37,954 nucleotides of DNA from Microbacterium sp. GTDB taxonomy: Bacteria > Actinomycetota > Actinomycetes > Actinomycetales > Microbacteriaceae. Under the pieces are notes generated by a model. It saw only the letters and a program-made list of their open reading frames with translations. It did not search any database and was not told where the DNA came from. The stretch spans positions 1 to 37,954 of the forward strand of contig JAPSKH010000020.1 of NCBI GenBank assembly GCA_031177765.1. The letters are read 5' to 3'. The position numbers and the translations under genes were made by a program. How positions within the stretch are numbered: the stretch's first letter is position 1; the number at the start of each line of letters is the position of its first letter. Of the stretch, positions 1-8,369 are shown piece by piece.

Positions 1-45
1 CTGCTGCAGGACCTGGCCGACGGCATCCAGGGGCGGATCCCGTGA
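1..45 (+). CDS. crtE: 3' end of probable geranylgeranyl diphosphate synthase (partial)
   Basis: Only the last 14 codons and a TGA stop (43-45) are inside the window; the tail reads LLQDLADGIQGRIP. The stop overlaps the GTG start of the phytoene synthase by 4 bases (GTGA, 42-45), which shows it is the upstream gene of the same operon. In known actinobacterial C50 carotenoid operons the gene before crtB is usually crtE, a prenyl diphosphate synthase supplying GGPP, although a transporter gene can also lie there. The short helical, acidic tail would fit CrtE but is not diagnostic. The identity is inferred from context only. Confidence 0.4.
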   Translation: MLQDLADGIQGRIP

Positions 46-920
46 CGCGCCTCCGCCACGAGCCCACCGGTCTCGCGCTGTACGACCGCACCGCGAGCGA
101 TGCCGCCGCCACGGTCATCGAGCGGTACTCGACCTCCTTCGCGCTGGCGTGCCGCCTGCTCGGTCCCCGTCCCCGCCCGCACGTGCGGAACGTGTACGCG
201 CTCGTCCGCGTCGCCGATGAGATCGTGGACGGTCCCGCTGCGGCGGCCGGGCTCTCCCCCGATGCCGCCGCCGCCATTCTCGACGACCTCGAGCGCGCGA
301 CGCTCGATGCGCTCGAGCGGGGCTTCAGCGCGAACCTCGTCGTGCACGCCTTCACCAGGACCGCGCGCGAGTGCGGCATCGGCGAGGCGCTGGTGCGGCC
401 CTTCTTCGCCGCGATGCGCACCGACCTGGTCACCCGGCAGCACGACGCGGCATCCCACGACGAGTACGTCTACGGATCGGCGGAGGTCGTCGGCCTCATG
501 TGCCTGCGCGTCTTCCTCAACGCCGGGATGCCACGGCCGGTGGAGCCCGCGGCCGATGTCGCCGACGGCGCGCGACGCCTGGGCTCGGCCTTTCAGGACG
601 TCAACTTCCTGCGAGACCTCGATCACGACGCCTCGTCGCTCGGACGCGACTATCTCGGTCTGGCCAGCGGCATCGCGACGCGGGCGGCGATCCTCGACCG
701 GATCGACGGCGACCTGTCGGCCGCCGCCGCGGTCATTCCGATGCTGCCCTCCGATTGCCGCCGCGCGGTGACGGCGGCGCACGATCTGTTCGCCGAGCTC
801 TCCGCGCGCCTGCGAGCCGACGGCGGAGCGACGGCCCGGGTGCGCGTGCCGGACCGCGTCAAGGTCCGCGTGGCCGCGCGCGCGTGGCTGGGGCGGCCTC
901 CCCTCGAGGCACGCGCATGA
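42..920 (+). CDS. crtB: Phytoene synthase
   Basis: A 292-residue squalene/phytoene synthase-family protein, close to the usual length. It condenses two GGPP molecules head to head to give phytoene, the first committed step of carotenoid synthesis. Both Asp-rich substrate/Mg2+ motifs are visible: DEIVD at residues 59-63 and the QDVNFLRDLDHD block at 185-196. The family landmark YxxGSAEVVG-like region is at 143-151 and RDYLGL at 202-207. The GTG start at 42 overlaps the upstream stop by 4 bases, and its own TGA (918-920) overlaps the crtI ATG (917-919), so it is translationally coupled on both sides. Function is inferred from motifs and operon context, and I consider it secure. Confidence 0.95.
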   Translation: MTRLRHEPTGLALYDRTASDAAATVIERYSTSFALACRLLGPRPRPHVRNVYALVRVADEIVDGPAAAAGLSPDAAAAILDDLERATLDALERGFSANLVVHAFTRTARECGIGEALVRPFFAAMRTDLVTRQHDAASHDEYVYGSAEVVGLMCLRVFLNAGMPRPVEPAADVADGARRLGSAFQDVNFLRDLDHDASSLGRDYLGLASGIATRAAILDRIDGDLSAAAAVIPMLPSDCRRAVTAAHDLFAELSARLRADGGATARVRVPDRVKVRVAARAWLGRPPLEARA

Positions 921-2479
921 CGGACGCCATGTCGGAGCACGTCGTCGTCATCGGAGGAGGCATCGCCGGACTCGCCGCGGGCGCCCTGCTGGCCGCCGAG
1001 GGGCACCGGGTCAGCCTGTTCGAGGCACGTGACCAGCTGGGCGGACGAGCGGGGACGTGGGAGCGGGACGGATTCCGGTTCGACACCGGACCCAGCTGGT
1101 ATCTCATGCCCGACGTCTTCGACCACTTCTTCCGGCTGCTCGGGTCGTCCGCACGGGACGAGCTCGATCTCGTGCGGCTCGATCCCGCCTACCGCGTGTA
1201 CTCGGACCCCGCCACGGAGCGCGACCCGATCGACGTGCGATCCGGCCGCGCCGCGGCGACCGCGCTCTTCGAGGGGCTCGAGGCCGGCGCAGGCGCCCGA
1301 CTGGACGCCTATCTGGACTCGGCGGCCGACGCGTACGATCTCGCGGTCTCCCGTTTCCTCTACGACACGTACCAGAGCACGGCAGGACTGCGGGACCCCG
1401 CGCTCCTGCGGCGGATGCCAGAGCTGGCGCCGCTGCTGGCGCGGACGCTCGCCCGCCACGTCGAAAGCCGCTTCGCCGACCCGCGGCTGCGCCAGATCCT
1501 CGAGTACCCGGCGGTCTTCCTCGGCGGATCCCCGTACGGCGTGCCGAGTCTGTATCACCTGATGAGCCACCTCGACCTGGACGACGGCGTCTTCTATCCG
1601 CGGGGCGGATTCGCCGAGCTGATCGCGGCCGTGACGCGCTTGGCCAGTGCCGCGGGTGTGAGCATCGAGACCGGCGCACGCGTACGCGCGATCACGACGC
1701 AGCGGCGTCGGGTCACCGGTGTGGAGCTCGCCGACGGGCGGCGCATCGACGCCACCCTCGTCGTCTCCGGGGCGGACCTGCACCACACCGAGACGGCACT
1801 GCTGCCCCGAGACCAGCAGACCTATCCGGAGTCCTGGTGGCGCAAGCGCACGCCCAGTCCCGGCGCGCTCCTGCTGCTGCTGGGCGTGGAGGGCGCGCTG
1901 CCGCAGCTCGCCCATCACACGCTGCTCTTCGCGGACGACTGGCGCGCGGGGTTCGAGGACATCTTCGGCCGGCGGCGGGCGATCCCCGATCCGGCGTCGC
2001 TGTACATCTGCCGGCCGAGCGCGACGGACCCCACCGTCGCGCCGCCGGGCCATGAGAATCTCTTCGTCCTCGTGCCCGTGCCCGCCGACCCGGCTCTCGG
2101 CCGAGGCGGTGCCGGCGGCGATGGAGACCTGGCGATCGAGGTCGCCGCCGATCGGGTGATCGCGCAGATCGGTGCGTGGTGCGGCATCCCGGATCTGCCC
2201 TCGAGGGTGCGCGTGCGCCGCACGATCGCACCCGGGGACTTCGCGGCCGACTTCGGCGCGTGGCGCGGGAACGCGCTCGGACTCGCGCACACGCTCGGGC
2301 AGAGTGCGCTGTTCCGACCGCGCAACGCGTCACGGAAGGTGGCGGGCCTGATGTACGTCGGCTCGTCCACGCTGCCCGGGATCGGGCTGCCGATGTGCCT
2401 CATCTCGGCCGAGCTCGTCCTCAAGCGCGTGCGCGGCGACCGCTCACCGGGTCGTCTCGCCGAGCGTGCCGAGGTGTGA
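917..2479 (+). CDS. crtI: Phytoene desaturase (lycopene-forming)
   Basis: A 520-residue FAD-dependent carotenoid desaturase. It converts phytoene to lycopene through successive desaturations. The N-terminal dinucleotide-binding motif is GGGIAGLAAG (13-22), followed by the acidic strand end E37 and the GGRAGTW loop near 42-48. The bacterial phytoene dehydrogenase signature is at 480-497, with the core GSSTLPGIGLPMCL. The ATG at 917 was chosen because it forms an ATGA overlap with the crtB stop; an alternative ATG lies four codons downstream (929). The open frame extends upstream of 917, but that part is the crtB region read in another frame. The product should feed the heterodimeric cyclase and elongase encoded directly downstream. 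Confidence 0.95.
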   Translation: MTDAMSEHVVVIGGGIAGLAAGALLAAEGHRVSLFEARDQLGGRAGTWERDGFRFDTGPSWYLMPDVFDHFFRLLGSSARDELDLVRLDPAYRVYSDPATERDPIDVRSGRAAATALFEGLEAGAGARLDAYLDSAADAYDLAVSRFLYDTYQSTAGLRDPALLRRMPELAPLLARTLARHVESRFADPRLRQILEYPAVFLGGSPYGVPSLYHLMSHLDLDDGVFYPRGGFAELIAAVTRLASAAGVSIETGARVRAITTQRRRVTGVELADGRRIDATLVVSGADLHHTETALLPRDQQTYPESWWRKRTPSPGALLLLLGVEGALPQLAHHTLLFADDWRAGFEDIFGRRRAIPDPASLYICRPSATDPTVAPPGHENLFVLVPVPADPALGRGGAGGDGDLAIEVAADRVIAQIGAWCGIPDLPSRVRVRRTIAPGDFAADFGAWRGNALGLAHTLGQSALFRPRNASRKVAGLMYVGSSTLPGIGLPMCLISAELVLKRVRGDRSPGRLAERAEV

Positions 2480-2829
2480 CCGTGCCGGGGCTCTACCTCA
2501 CCGCGATCATCGGGTCCGCCGCGGGCATCGCGCTGCTGGACCGTCGATGGCGCCTCGCCGCGTGGCACGCACCGGCGCGCACCGCGGGCGCCGTGCTCCT
2601 GGGCACCGCGTTCTTCCTGGCATGGGACGCCGTCGGCATCGCATCCGGTGTCTTCGTGAAGGGCGACAGCCCGCTGCTGATCGGGATCGACCTCGCACCG
2701 CACCTGCCGCTGGAGGAGCCGTTCTTCCTGGCGTTCCTGTGCTACCTGGCCCTCGTCGTCGAAGCTGCCGCGCGGCGCATGCTGGACCGCGCGGATCGCG
2801 CGTCCCGCCGTTCACCGGAGTCGTCGTGA
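2476..2829 (+). CDS. crtYe: C50 carotenoid cyclase subunit, first of pair (CrtYe-like)
   Basis: A 117-residue protein with three predicted membrane helices (about 5-22, 38-60 and 78-98). It belongs to the small lycopene-cyclase subunit family, whose two members act as a heterodimer to close the ring ends of elongated lycopene. The conserved acidic motif PLEE (78-81), followed by PFFLAFLCY, is the family's likely catalytic element. The GTG at 2476 overlaps the crtI stop by 4 bases; a second in-frame GTG at 2482 is possible. The order crtI-Ye-Yf-Eb matches Corynebacterium glutamicum, from which the symbol is taken. Whether the ring formed is epsilon (decaprenoxanthin) or gamma (sarcinaxanthin) cannot be read from the sequence. 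Confidence 0.88.
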   Translation: MTVPGLYLTAIIGSAAGIALLDRRWRLAAWHAPARTAGAVLLGTAFFLAWDAVGIASGVFVKGDSPLLIGIDLAPHLPLEEPFFLAFLCYLALVVEAAARRMLDRADRASRRSPESS

Positions 2830-3164
2830 CCTACCCCCTCCTCGTCCTCCCGTTCGCGGGCGTCACGCTCGCCGTCGTCCTGTCGACCCTCCCGCGGCCG
2901 CGATTCGGCCGGCGGATGGCATCCTCCGCCGTCGCAGCGGCGGTGCTCGTCGCACTCACCGCGGTGTTCGACAACCTCATGATCGCGGCGGGCCTGTTCA
3001 CGTATCCGGAGGAGCTCATCTCCGGCGTGCGCATAGGACTCGCCCCGATCGAGGACTTCGCGTATCCGGTCTGCGCCGCCTTCCTCGTTCCCGCCGTCCT
3101 GCTGCTGCTCGGTGCGCGGACGCCGGCGGCGCACGACGGCACGCGCGCTGGAGCGTCGTCATGA
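2826..3164 (+). CDS. crtYf: C50 carotenoid cyclase subunit, second of pair (CrtYf-like)
   Basis: A 112-residue, three-helix membrane protein and the partner of the preceding subunit. The helices lie at about 3-21, 33-56 and 79-97. The motif PIED (74-77) in the context GLAPIEDFAYPV is the counterpart of PLEE in the first subunit; both are conserved in heterodimeric lycopene cyclases. The GTG at 2826 overlaps the crtYe stop by 4 bases, and the TGA (3162-3164) overlaps the next gene's ATG (3161), so the two subunits and the elongase are likely made in coupled amounts. The C-terminus after residue 98 is hydrophilic and low in complexity. Confidence 0.88.
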   Translation: MTYPLLVLPFAGVTLAVVLSTLPRPRFGRRMASSAVAAAVLVALTAVFDNLMIAAGLFTYPEELISGVRIGLAPIEDFAYPVCAAFLVPAVLLLLGARTPAAHDGTRAGASS

Positions 3165-4045
3165 TCCGGGCATCCGCCCGCGCCGTCACCCGCCAGCTGC
3201 TGATCTCGTCGCGGCCGGTCAGCTGGGTCAACACCGCCTACCCGTTCGCGGCGGCGTACCTCCTCGCCGCCCGCGAGGTCGACCCCGCCCTCATCGTGGG
3301 GACGCTGTTCTTCCTCGTGCCGTACAACCTCGCGATGTACGGGATCAACGACGTCTTCGACTACGAATCCGATCTCCGCAATCCCCGCAAGGGCGGGGCG
3401 CATGGCGCCGTCCTGGACCCCGGGCTGCATGCGGTGACGCTATGGGCGGCAGGCCTGTCATGCCTGCCGTTCGTGGCGTATCTGGTGCTGATCGGCTCTC
3501 CCACGTCGTGGCTCGTGCTCGGGGTGAGCCTGTTCTTCGTCGTCTTCTACAGCGCGCCTCCGCTGCGCCTGAAGGAACGTCCGTTCGCCGACTCGCTCAC
3601 CAGCAGCATCCACTTCTTCTCCCCCGCCGTGTACGCCCTGACGCTGGCCGGCGTCGTGTGGACCTGGCAGCTCGCCGCGGTCATCGCCGCCTTCGCGCTG
3701 TGGGGCGTCGCTTCGCACGCCTTCGGCGCCGTCCAGGACGTCGTGGCCGACCGGGAGGCCGGGATCGCCTCGATCGCGACGGCGCGCGGCGCCCGCTGGA
3801 CCGTGCGCTTCTCCCTGGCCTGCTACGCCGCCGCGGGCCTGGTGATGCTCCTGGCCGCATGGCCCGGGCCGCTCGCGGCGGTGGCGGCGCTGCCGTACCT
3901 GGCCACCGTGTGGCCGTACCGCTCGATCGACGACGCGCAGGCGTCGAGGGCCACGCGCGGATGGCGCGCCTTCCTCTGGCTGAATCAGCTGTCCGGCTTC
4001 GTCGTGACGCTGCTGCTCATCTGGTACGCGCTGCTCACGGCGTGA
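3161..4045 (+). CDS. crtEb: Lycopene elongase (UbiA-type prenyltransferase)
   Basis: A 294-residue integral membrane UbiA-superfamily prenyltransferase. It adds C5 dimethylallyl units to lycopene ends, giving C45/C50 carotenoids. The first Asp-rich motif NDVFDYESD is at 63-71 and the second, DVVAD, at 193-197; both coordinate Mg2+-diphosphate in the family. About eight hydrophobic segments are visible. As the last gene of the crt operon it starts with an ATGA overlap and ends 7 bases before a strong hairpin. A UbiA gene within crtB-I-Ye-Yf indicates that cyclic C50 carotenoids are the end product. No hydroxylase or glycosyltransferase is seen in the part of the operon present. Confidence 0.93.
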   Translation: MIRASARAVTRQLLISSRPVSWVNTAYPFAAAYLLAAREVDPALIVGTLFFLVPYNLAMYGINDVFDYESDLRNPRKGGAHGAVLDPGLHAVTLWAAGLSCLPFVAYLVLIGSPTSWLVLGVSLFFVVFYSAPPLRLKERPFADSLTSSIHFFSPAVYALTLAGVVWTWQLAAVIAAFALWGVASHAFGAVQDVVADREAGIASIATARGARWTVRFSLACYAAAGLVMLLAAWPGPLAAVAALPYLATVWPYRSIDDAQASRATRGWRAFLWLNQLSGFVVTLLLIWYALLTA

Positions 4046-4052
4046 GAGCGCA

Positions 4053-4092
4053 CGAGAAAGGGGCCGGTCCTGACGGACCGGCCCCTTTCTCG
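4053..4092. terminator. Bidirectional rho-independent-type terminator
   Basis: A perfect 18-bp inverted repeat (4053-4070 with 4075-4092) and a 4-base loop lie between the convergent ends of crtEb and the UPF0182 gene. The arms carry an A-run on one side and a T-run on the other, so the structure should work for both transcripts. It fills nearly the whole 53-base gap. Confidence 0.9.
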
Positions 4093-4098
4093 TCGTCG

Positions 4099-7020
4099 TT
4101 ACTGCGCGCCCAGCTCGATGAGCTTCTCGACGGCCGCAGTCAGCCGCTCGTCGGCCTCGGCGAAGGCAGCCAGGTCGCCGGCCTGCAGGGCCTCGTCGCG
4201 GTCCAGCATCGCCTGACGAGCCTCCTCGAGGGCCGCGCCGTACTCATCCGTGGGCGCCGTCGGCTGCGGCGTGGGCTCCGTGCCGGGTCCGGTCGGCTCC
4301 GGTGCCGGCACGGGCTCGCCGCCGTCGTCCGGGACGACCTCGCCGTCGCCGGCGCTCGCGCCCGCGTCACCGCCGAAGAGCACGTCCAGCGCCCCGGTGA
4401 GGGTGTCCTCGAAGGCGATGTCGTCACCGAAGGCGACCAGCACCTTCCGCAGCTGCGGCAGCTGCGTTCCCTCGGCGGCCTGCACGTACACCGGCTGCAC
4501 GTAGAGCAGGCCGCCGCCCACGGGCAGCGTCAGCAGGTTCCCGTTGAGAACCTCCGACTGGCCGATGGTCAGGACGTTGATCTGCTGCGACACCGTCGGG
4601 TCGGAATCGAAGCGGTTCTGCACCTGACCGGGTCCGGGGATCGTCGTGTCGGCGGCGATCTCGAGCATCCGCAGCTTCCCGTAGTCCTCGCCCTTGACCC
4701 CCGCCTCGCTGCCGGCGTTCGAGTCGGCGGCGAGGTACCCCATGAGCACGTTGCGGCTGGCCGCCCCCTGCGAGGACGGGATGAAGGTGGTGAACATCGA
4801 GAACGTGGAGGTGTCCTGACCCGGCATCCGCATCGTCAGGTAGTACGGCGGCTGCAGCTGGTTGGCGTTCTGCGGGTCCTCCGGCGTGGCCCACGCGTTG
4901 TCGCGCTCGTAGAACGACTGGGCGTCGTCGACGTGGTACGTCTGCAGCATCGCGCGCTGGACCTTGAAGAGGTCCGTCGGGTAGCGCACGTGGCTCATGA
5001 GCTCGCCCGACATCTCGCTGATGGGCTTCACCGTCGACGGGTACACCTTCTGCCACGCCTGCAGGATCGGGTCGTCCTCCTCCCAGGCGTACAGCGTCAC
5101 CGACCCGTCGTACGCGTCGACGGTGGCCTTCACCGAGTTGCGGATGTAGTTGATGTCATCGAGCGCGTAGCGCGGAGCCGGGTTGCTCGAGTCCGAGATC
5201 GCGTTCGAGAGGCTGACCGTCGAGGAGTAGGGGTAGTTCGCGCTCAGCGTGTACCCGTCGACGATCCAGACGATCCGGCCGTCCACGACGCTCGGATACG
5301 GATCGTTGTCGAGCGTCAGGTACGGCGCGGCCTTCTGCACACGGGTGAGCGGGTCGCGGTCGTAGAGGATCTGGGATTCCTCGTTGACGTCGTCGGAGAA
5401 CAGGATCTGCTCGGACTGGAACTTCAGCGCGTAGATCAGCCGGTGGAAGATGTTCCCCACCGACGGGCCGCCGTCGCCCGAGAACGTCGTACGCGGCCCG
5501 GTGCTGCCGTCCGAGCCCGACGGGTAGTCGAGCTCGATCGGGTCGGTGCCCTCCGGCGCGCCGACGATCGAGTAGGCCGGAGAGAACTCCCCGAAGTAGA
5601 CCCGCGGCTGGAAGTCCTCGCTCTCGGAGAGGAACCCGGTGGCCGGGATGCCGCGCTCGAGGAACACCGGGTTGCCGTCGGTGGTCCGCTCGTTGCCGGC
5701 CGCCGCCACCATGCCGTACCCGTGCGTGTACACGAGCGTCTCGTTCACCCACGACGAGCCGGTCCCCAGCTGCTCCATGTTCAGCTCGCGCACCGAGACG
5801 ATGGTGTCCTGCAGCTGGCCGTCGATCTCGTAGCGGTCGACATCCAGCGGATCCTGGAACTGGTAGTACGCACGGTACTGCTCCAGCTGACGCACGGTCG
5901 GGCCGATGATGGCGGGATCCATGATGCGGATCTGCGCGGTGGTCTGCGCGTCCTCGCGCAGCTGACCCGCCTCGGCGCTCGTCTGCGCCGTGAACTCGGT
6001 CTTCTCCATGTCGTCGATGCCGAAGGCGTCCTTCGTGCCGTCGAGGTTGCGCTGGTAGTACTCGCGCTCGAGCGAGAGCTGGTTCGGCTGCACCTGGAAC
6101 GTGTTGACGATCCAGGGGTAGCCGACGCCCACCACGATCGCCGAGACCACCAGCAGCGCCGTCCCGATGAGCGGGAAGCGCCACCGGCCGATGAAGGCCG
6201 TCACGAAGAACAGCAGGGCGACGATCACCGCCACGAAGGCCAGGATCGTCTGACCGGGGATCACCGCGTTCACCTCGGTGTATCCGGGACCGGTGATCCG
6301 CCCGAGGCCGCCGGTGTCGACCATCGTGCGGAACCGGTCGAGCCACAGGCTCACGCCCTGCACGAGGAGGTAGAGCCCCGCGATCACCGCCAGCTGGATG
6401 CGCGCCGCTTTCGAGATGCGCAGCTCGCGCTGCCCCACGCGCACCGAGCCGTAGAGGTACGACACCAGCGCCGTCACCAGCAGCGAGATCAGCAGCACCG
6501 CCGAGACGAACCCGACCAGCGCGCCCCAGAACGGGAGCGCGAACATGTAGAAGCCGGTGTCGAGACCGAACTCGGGGTCGCGGGTGTCGGTGGCCACGCC
6601 GTTGAACCACATCCACGTGGTCTCCCACTGCGCGGACGCGGCGAAGCCGGCGAAGAAGCCGAAGAAGATCGGGATGCCCCACATCGCCAGCCGTCGCAGC
6701 GGCTCCACGACCTCCTGATACCGGTCCAGCTGCGAGCTCAGCCGCGCGTAGACGGGACGCAGCCGGTACGCCAGCTGGATGGAGACCCACACCGGAACGG
6801 CCATCGCCAGGAACCCGATGACGAACATCACGACGCGCGCGACCCACTGGGTCAGCAGGACCGACTCGAAGCCGAGCTGGTCGTACCACAGCCAGTCCGC
6901 ATAGAGGCTGGCGAAGATGAAGAACGCCACCACGAGCGCGGCGATGACCGCGAGGGTGATGGCGATGACGCGTCTGGTTCGGGAGGGTGTGGCCGGAGTC
7001 GGCGCTGAGGTCGTGGTCAC
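4099..7020 (-). CDS. UPF0182 family integral membrane protein
   Basis: A 973-residue protein of the actinobacterial UPF0182 family, whose function is unknown. The first 310 residues hold seven predicted membrane helices (about 18-40, 59-85, 114-130, 163-190, 207-226, 256-278, 283-306). A large domain of about 580 residues follows, presumably on the outer face. Then comes a Pro/Glu/Gly-rich linker (about 885-925) and a C-terminal helical, charged tail of about 45 residues. The GTG at 7020 is chosen because a TAGGAT hexamer sits exactly 6 bases upstream (leaderless type). The neighbour upstream on the same strand is a PDZ-Lon protease; from memory the pair is also adjacent in M. tuberculosis (Rv3193c-Rv3194c). 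No enzymatic motif is recognised. Confidence 0.9.
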   Translation of the reverse strand: MTTTSAPTPATPSRTRRVIAITLAVIAALVVAFFIFASLYADWLWYDQLGFESVLLTQWVARVVMFVIGFLAMAVPVWVSIQLAYRLRPVYARLSSQLDRYQEVVEPLRRLAMWGIPIFFGFFAGFAASAQWETTWMWFNGVATDTRDPEFGLDTGFYMFALPFWGALVGFVSAVLLISLLVTALVSYLYGSVRVGQRELRISKAARIQLAVIAGLYLLVQGVSLWLDRFRTMVDTGGLGRITGPGYTEVNAVIPGQTILAFVAVIVALLFFVTAFIGRWRFPLIGTALLVVSAIVVGVGYPWIVNTFQVQPNQLSLEREYYQRNLDGTKDAFGIDDMEKTEFTAQTSAEAGQLREDAQTTAQIRIMDPAIIGPTVRQLEQYRAYYQFQDPLDVDRYEIDGQLQDTIVSVRELNMEQLGTGSSWVNETLVYTHGYGMVAAAGNERTTDGNPVFLERGIPATGFLSESEDFQPRVYFGEFSPAYSIVGAPEGTDPIELDYPSGSDGSTGPRTTFSGDGGPSVGNIFHRLIYALKFQSEQILFSDDVNEESQILYDRDPLTRVQKAAPYLTLDNDPYPSVVDGRIVWIVDGYTLSANYPYSSTVSLSNAISDSSNPAPRYALDDINYIRNSVKATVDAYDGSVTLYAWEEDDPILQAWQKVYPSTVKPISEMSGELMSHVRYPTDLFKVQRAMLQTYHVDDAQSFYERDNAWATPEDPQNANQLQPPYYLTMRMPGQDTSTFSMFTTFIPSSQGAASRNVLMGYLAADSNAGSEAGVKGEDYGKLRMLEIAADTTIPGPGQVQNRFDSDPTVSQQINVLTIGQSEVLNGNLLTLPVGGGLLYVQPVYVQAAEGTQLPQLRKVLVAFGDDIAFEDTLTGALDVLFGGDAGASAGDGEVVPDDGGEPVPAPEPTGPGTEPTPQPTAPTDEYGAALEEARQAMLDRDEALQAGDLAAFAEADERLTAAVEKLIELGAQ

Positions 7021-7026
7021 GATCCC

Positions 7027-7032
7027 ATCCTA
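7027..7032 (-). promoter_or_regulatory. -10 element, leaderless promoter of UPF0182 gene
   Basis: TAGGAT on the minus strand, with 6 bases between it and the GTG start at 7020. This matches the -10/start spacing repeated through the window. No Shine-Dalgarno sequence fits in such a short leader. Confidence 0.6.
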
Positions 7033-7100
7033 GGCGGACCGCTCTGCGCCCCCGCCTTGTCCGCGCTGGGCGTACGCCGCGAAGCCGCGGTCGGCAGGCC

Positions 7101-8225
7101 TCATCCGGCGGTGCAGGTGGGCAGCGCGTCGAGATCGCCGCCGTCACGCACGGCATCCAGGACGGCGAGCGCGTCGTCGAGGTCCTCGACGGCGAAGACC
7201 TGCAGGTCGCCGGGGACATGGCCGACGACCTCGTCGCAGTTCGCCTCGGGTGCGAGGAACCACTCCGCCCCGGCATCCACGGCGCCCCACAGCTTCTGCC
7301 GGATGCCGCCGATGGGCCCGACGGTGCCCTCGGCCGTGATGGTGCCCGTGCCGGCGATGCGCTGCCCGCCGTTGAGCTCGCCGGGAGTGAGCGTGTCGAT
7401 GATCCCCAGCGCGAACATCATCCCCGCGCTCGGACCGCCGACGTTGTTGAGCTGGATCGTGACGTCGATCGGGAAGTCGTAGTCGGTGATCAGGTTGACG
7501 CCGATGATCCAGATGGTCTCGCCGTCGTCGATGGCCTCCTTCGGGGTCACCTCGACGGTCCGCTCCTGACCGTCCCGCTCGATGACCAGCTCGATCGGAT
7601 CCCCCTCGGCGTCGTTGATCACCGCGCGCAGCTCCTGCACGTCGGCGACCTCGTTCCCGTTCGCACGGAGGATGACATCGCCCTCCGCCAGGACCCCCGC
7701 GGAGGCGGAGTCCTCCACGAGCGAGTAGACCGACAGCCGCGCGCCCACGTCGTATCCCAACTCGGTGAGCGCGGCCGCGGTGGCCTCGTGCTGCGAGTCG
7801 ACCATCATCGCCGCGCTCTCGTCGTTGCGCTCCTCCGTGGTCTGCCCCTCGGGGAACACGGCATCGATCGGCAGCACCGCCTTGCTCGGATCGAACCACG
7901 CGGTCGCCAGCTCGAACCAGGACGGCGTCCGTTCGCGATTGCCCTGCACCTGCACCGTGAGCAGGTCCAGCGCGCCCGCCGTCCGATACGTCGGGGCCCC
8001 CTCCACCGAGATGAGGGGCACGTCCTCGCCGTCCGTGGCCTCCGCCTCACCGAGAGTGTTGTACACCGGTCCCGGCTGCTGGATGACGTAGGACGTCGGC
8101 AGGAACGTGATCACGAGCAGGATGACCATCGCGATGGCGAGCGCCCAGATCCCGGCGATCGAGCGGCGCGACAGCGGATGCTTCGCAGCGGGCTCGATCG
8201 TCGTGCTCTCGTCGAACAGCGCCAC
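7101..8225 (-). CDS. Membrane-anchored PDZ-domain Lon-type (S16) serine protease
   Basis: A 374-residue protein of the YlbL/Rv3194c type. One membrane helix (about 24-42) is followed by an extracytoplasmic part. This contains a PDZ domain (about 155-230, including GVLAEGDVILRANG) and a C-terminal Lon-like proteolytic domain (about 250-360). The Ser/Lys catalytic dyad is visible: S266 in GGPSAGMM and K311 in GGIRQK. It has no ATPase domain, so it is an ATP-independent surface protease. The GTG at 8225 has an AGGAAGG ribosome site about 10 bases upstream, and the likely promoter is the overlapping divergent element near 8327-8332. The substrate is unknown; the neighbouring UPF0182 protein is a candidate by proximity only. 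Confidence 0.92.
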   Translation of the reverse strand: MALFDESTTIEPAAKHPLSRRSIAGIWALAIAMVILLVITFLPTSYVIQQPGPVYNTLGEAEATDGEDVPLISVEGAPTYRTAGALDLLTVQVQGNRERTPSWFELATAWFDPSKAVLPIDAVFPEGQTTEERNDESAAMMVDSQHEATAAALTELGYDVGARLSVYSLVEDSASAGVLAEGDVILRANGNEVADVQELRAVINDAEGDPIELVIERDGQERTVEVTPKEAIDDGETIWIIGVNLITDYDFPIDVTIQLNNVGGPSAGMMFALGIIDTLTPGELNGGQRIAGTGTITAEGTVGPIGGIRQKLWGAVDAGAEWFLAPEANCDEVVGHVPGDLQVFAVEDLDDALAVLDAVRDGGDLDALPTCTAG

Positions 8226-8324
8226 GCGGGGGCCTTCCTGTCGTGCCTGATGGGGGATGCCTGGTCGTTCGCGACCGGCGTAAGGCGTTCAGGTCCCTGC
8301 CGGGGAGTGCGACGGATGCTGCCA

Positions 8325-8333
8325 CTAGCGTAG
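8325..8333. promoter_or_regulatory. Overlapping divergent -10 elements in a palindrome
   Basis: The 9-base sequence CTAGCGTAG reads CTACGCTAG on the other strand. It therefore offers TAGCGT (8326-8331) to the plus-strand metalloprotease gene and TACGCT (8332-8327) to the minus-strand PDZ protease. Predicted leaders are about 32 and 95 bases. Only one polymerase could occupy the site at a time. Confidence 0.5.
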
Positions 8334-8369
8334 AACGCGTGGGTCTCGACCGGCTGAAAGGCGACTGAA

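Noticed and set aside
3112..3430. Small antisense frames over crtYf/crtEb
   Set aside because: They lack ribosome sites and show the skewed composition of shadow frames. The sense genes have family motifs and coupled starts.
3112..7008. A 1298-codon open frame antisense to the UPF0182 gene
   Set aside because: The product is an Arg/His/Asp-rich composition typical of the complementary frame of a GC-rich gene, with no domain. UPF0182 on the other strand has clear membrane helices and a promoter.
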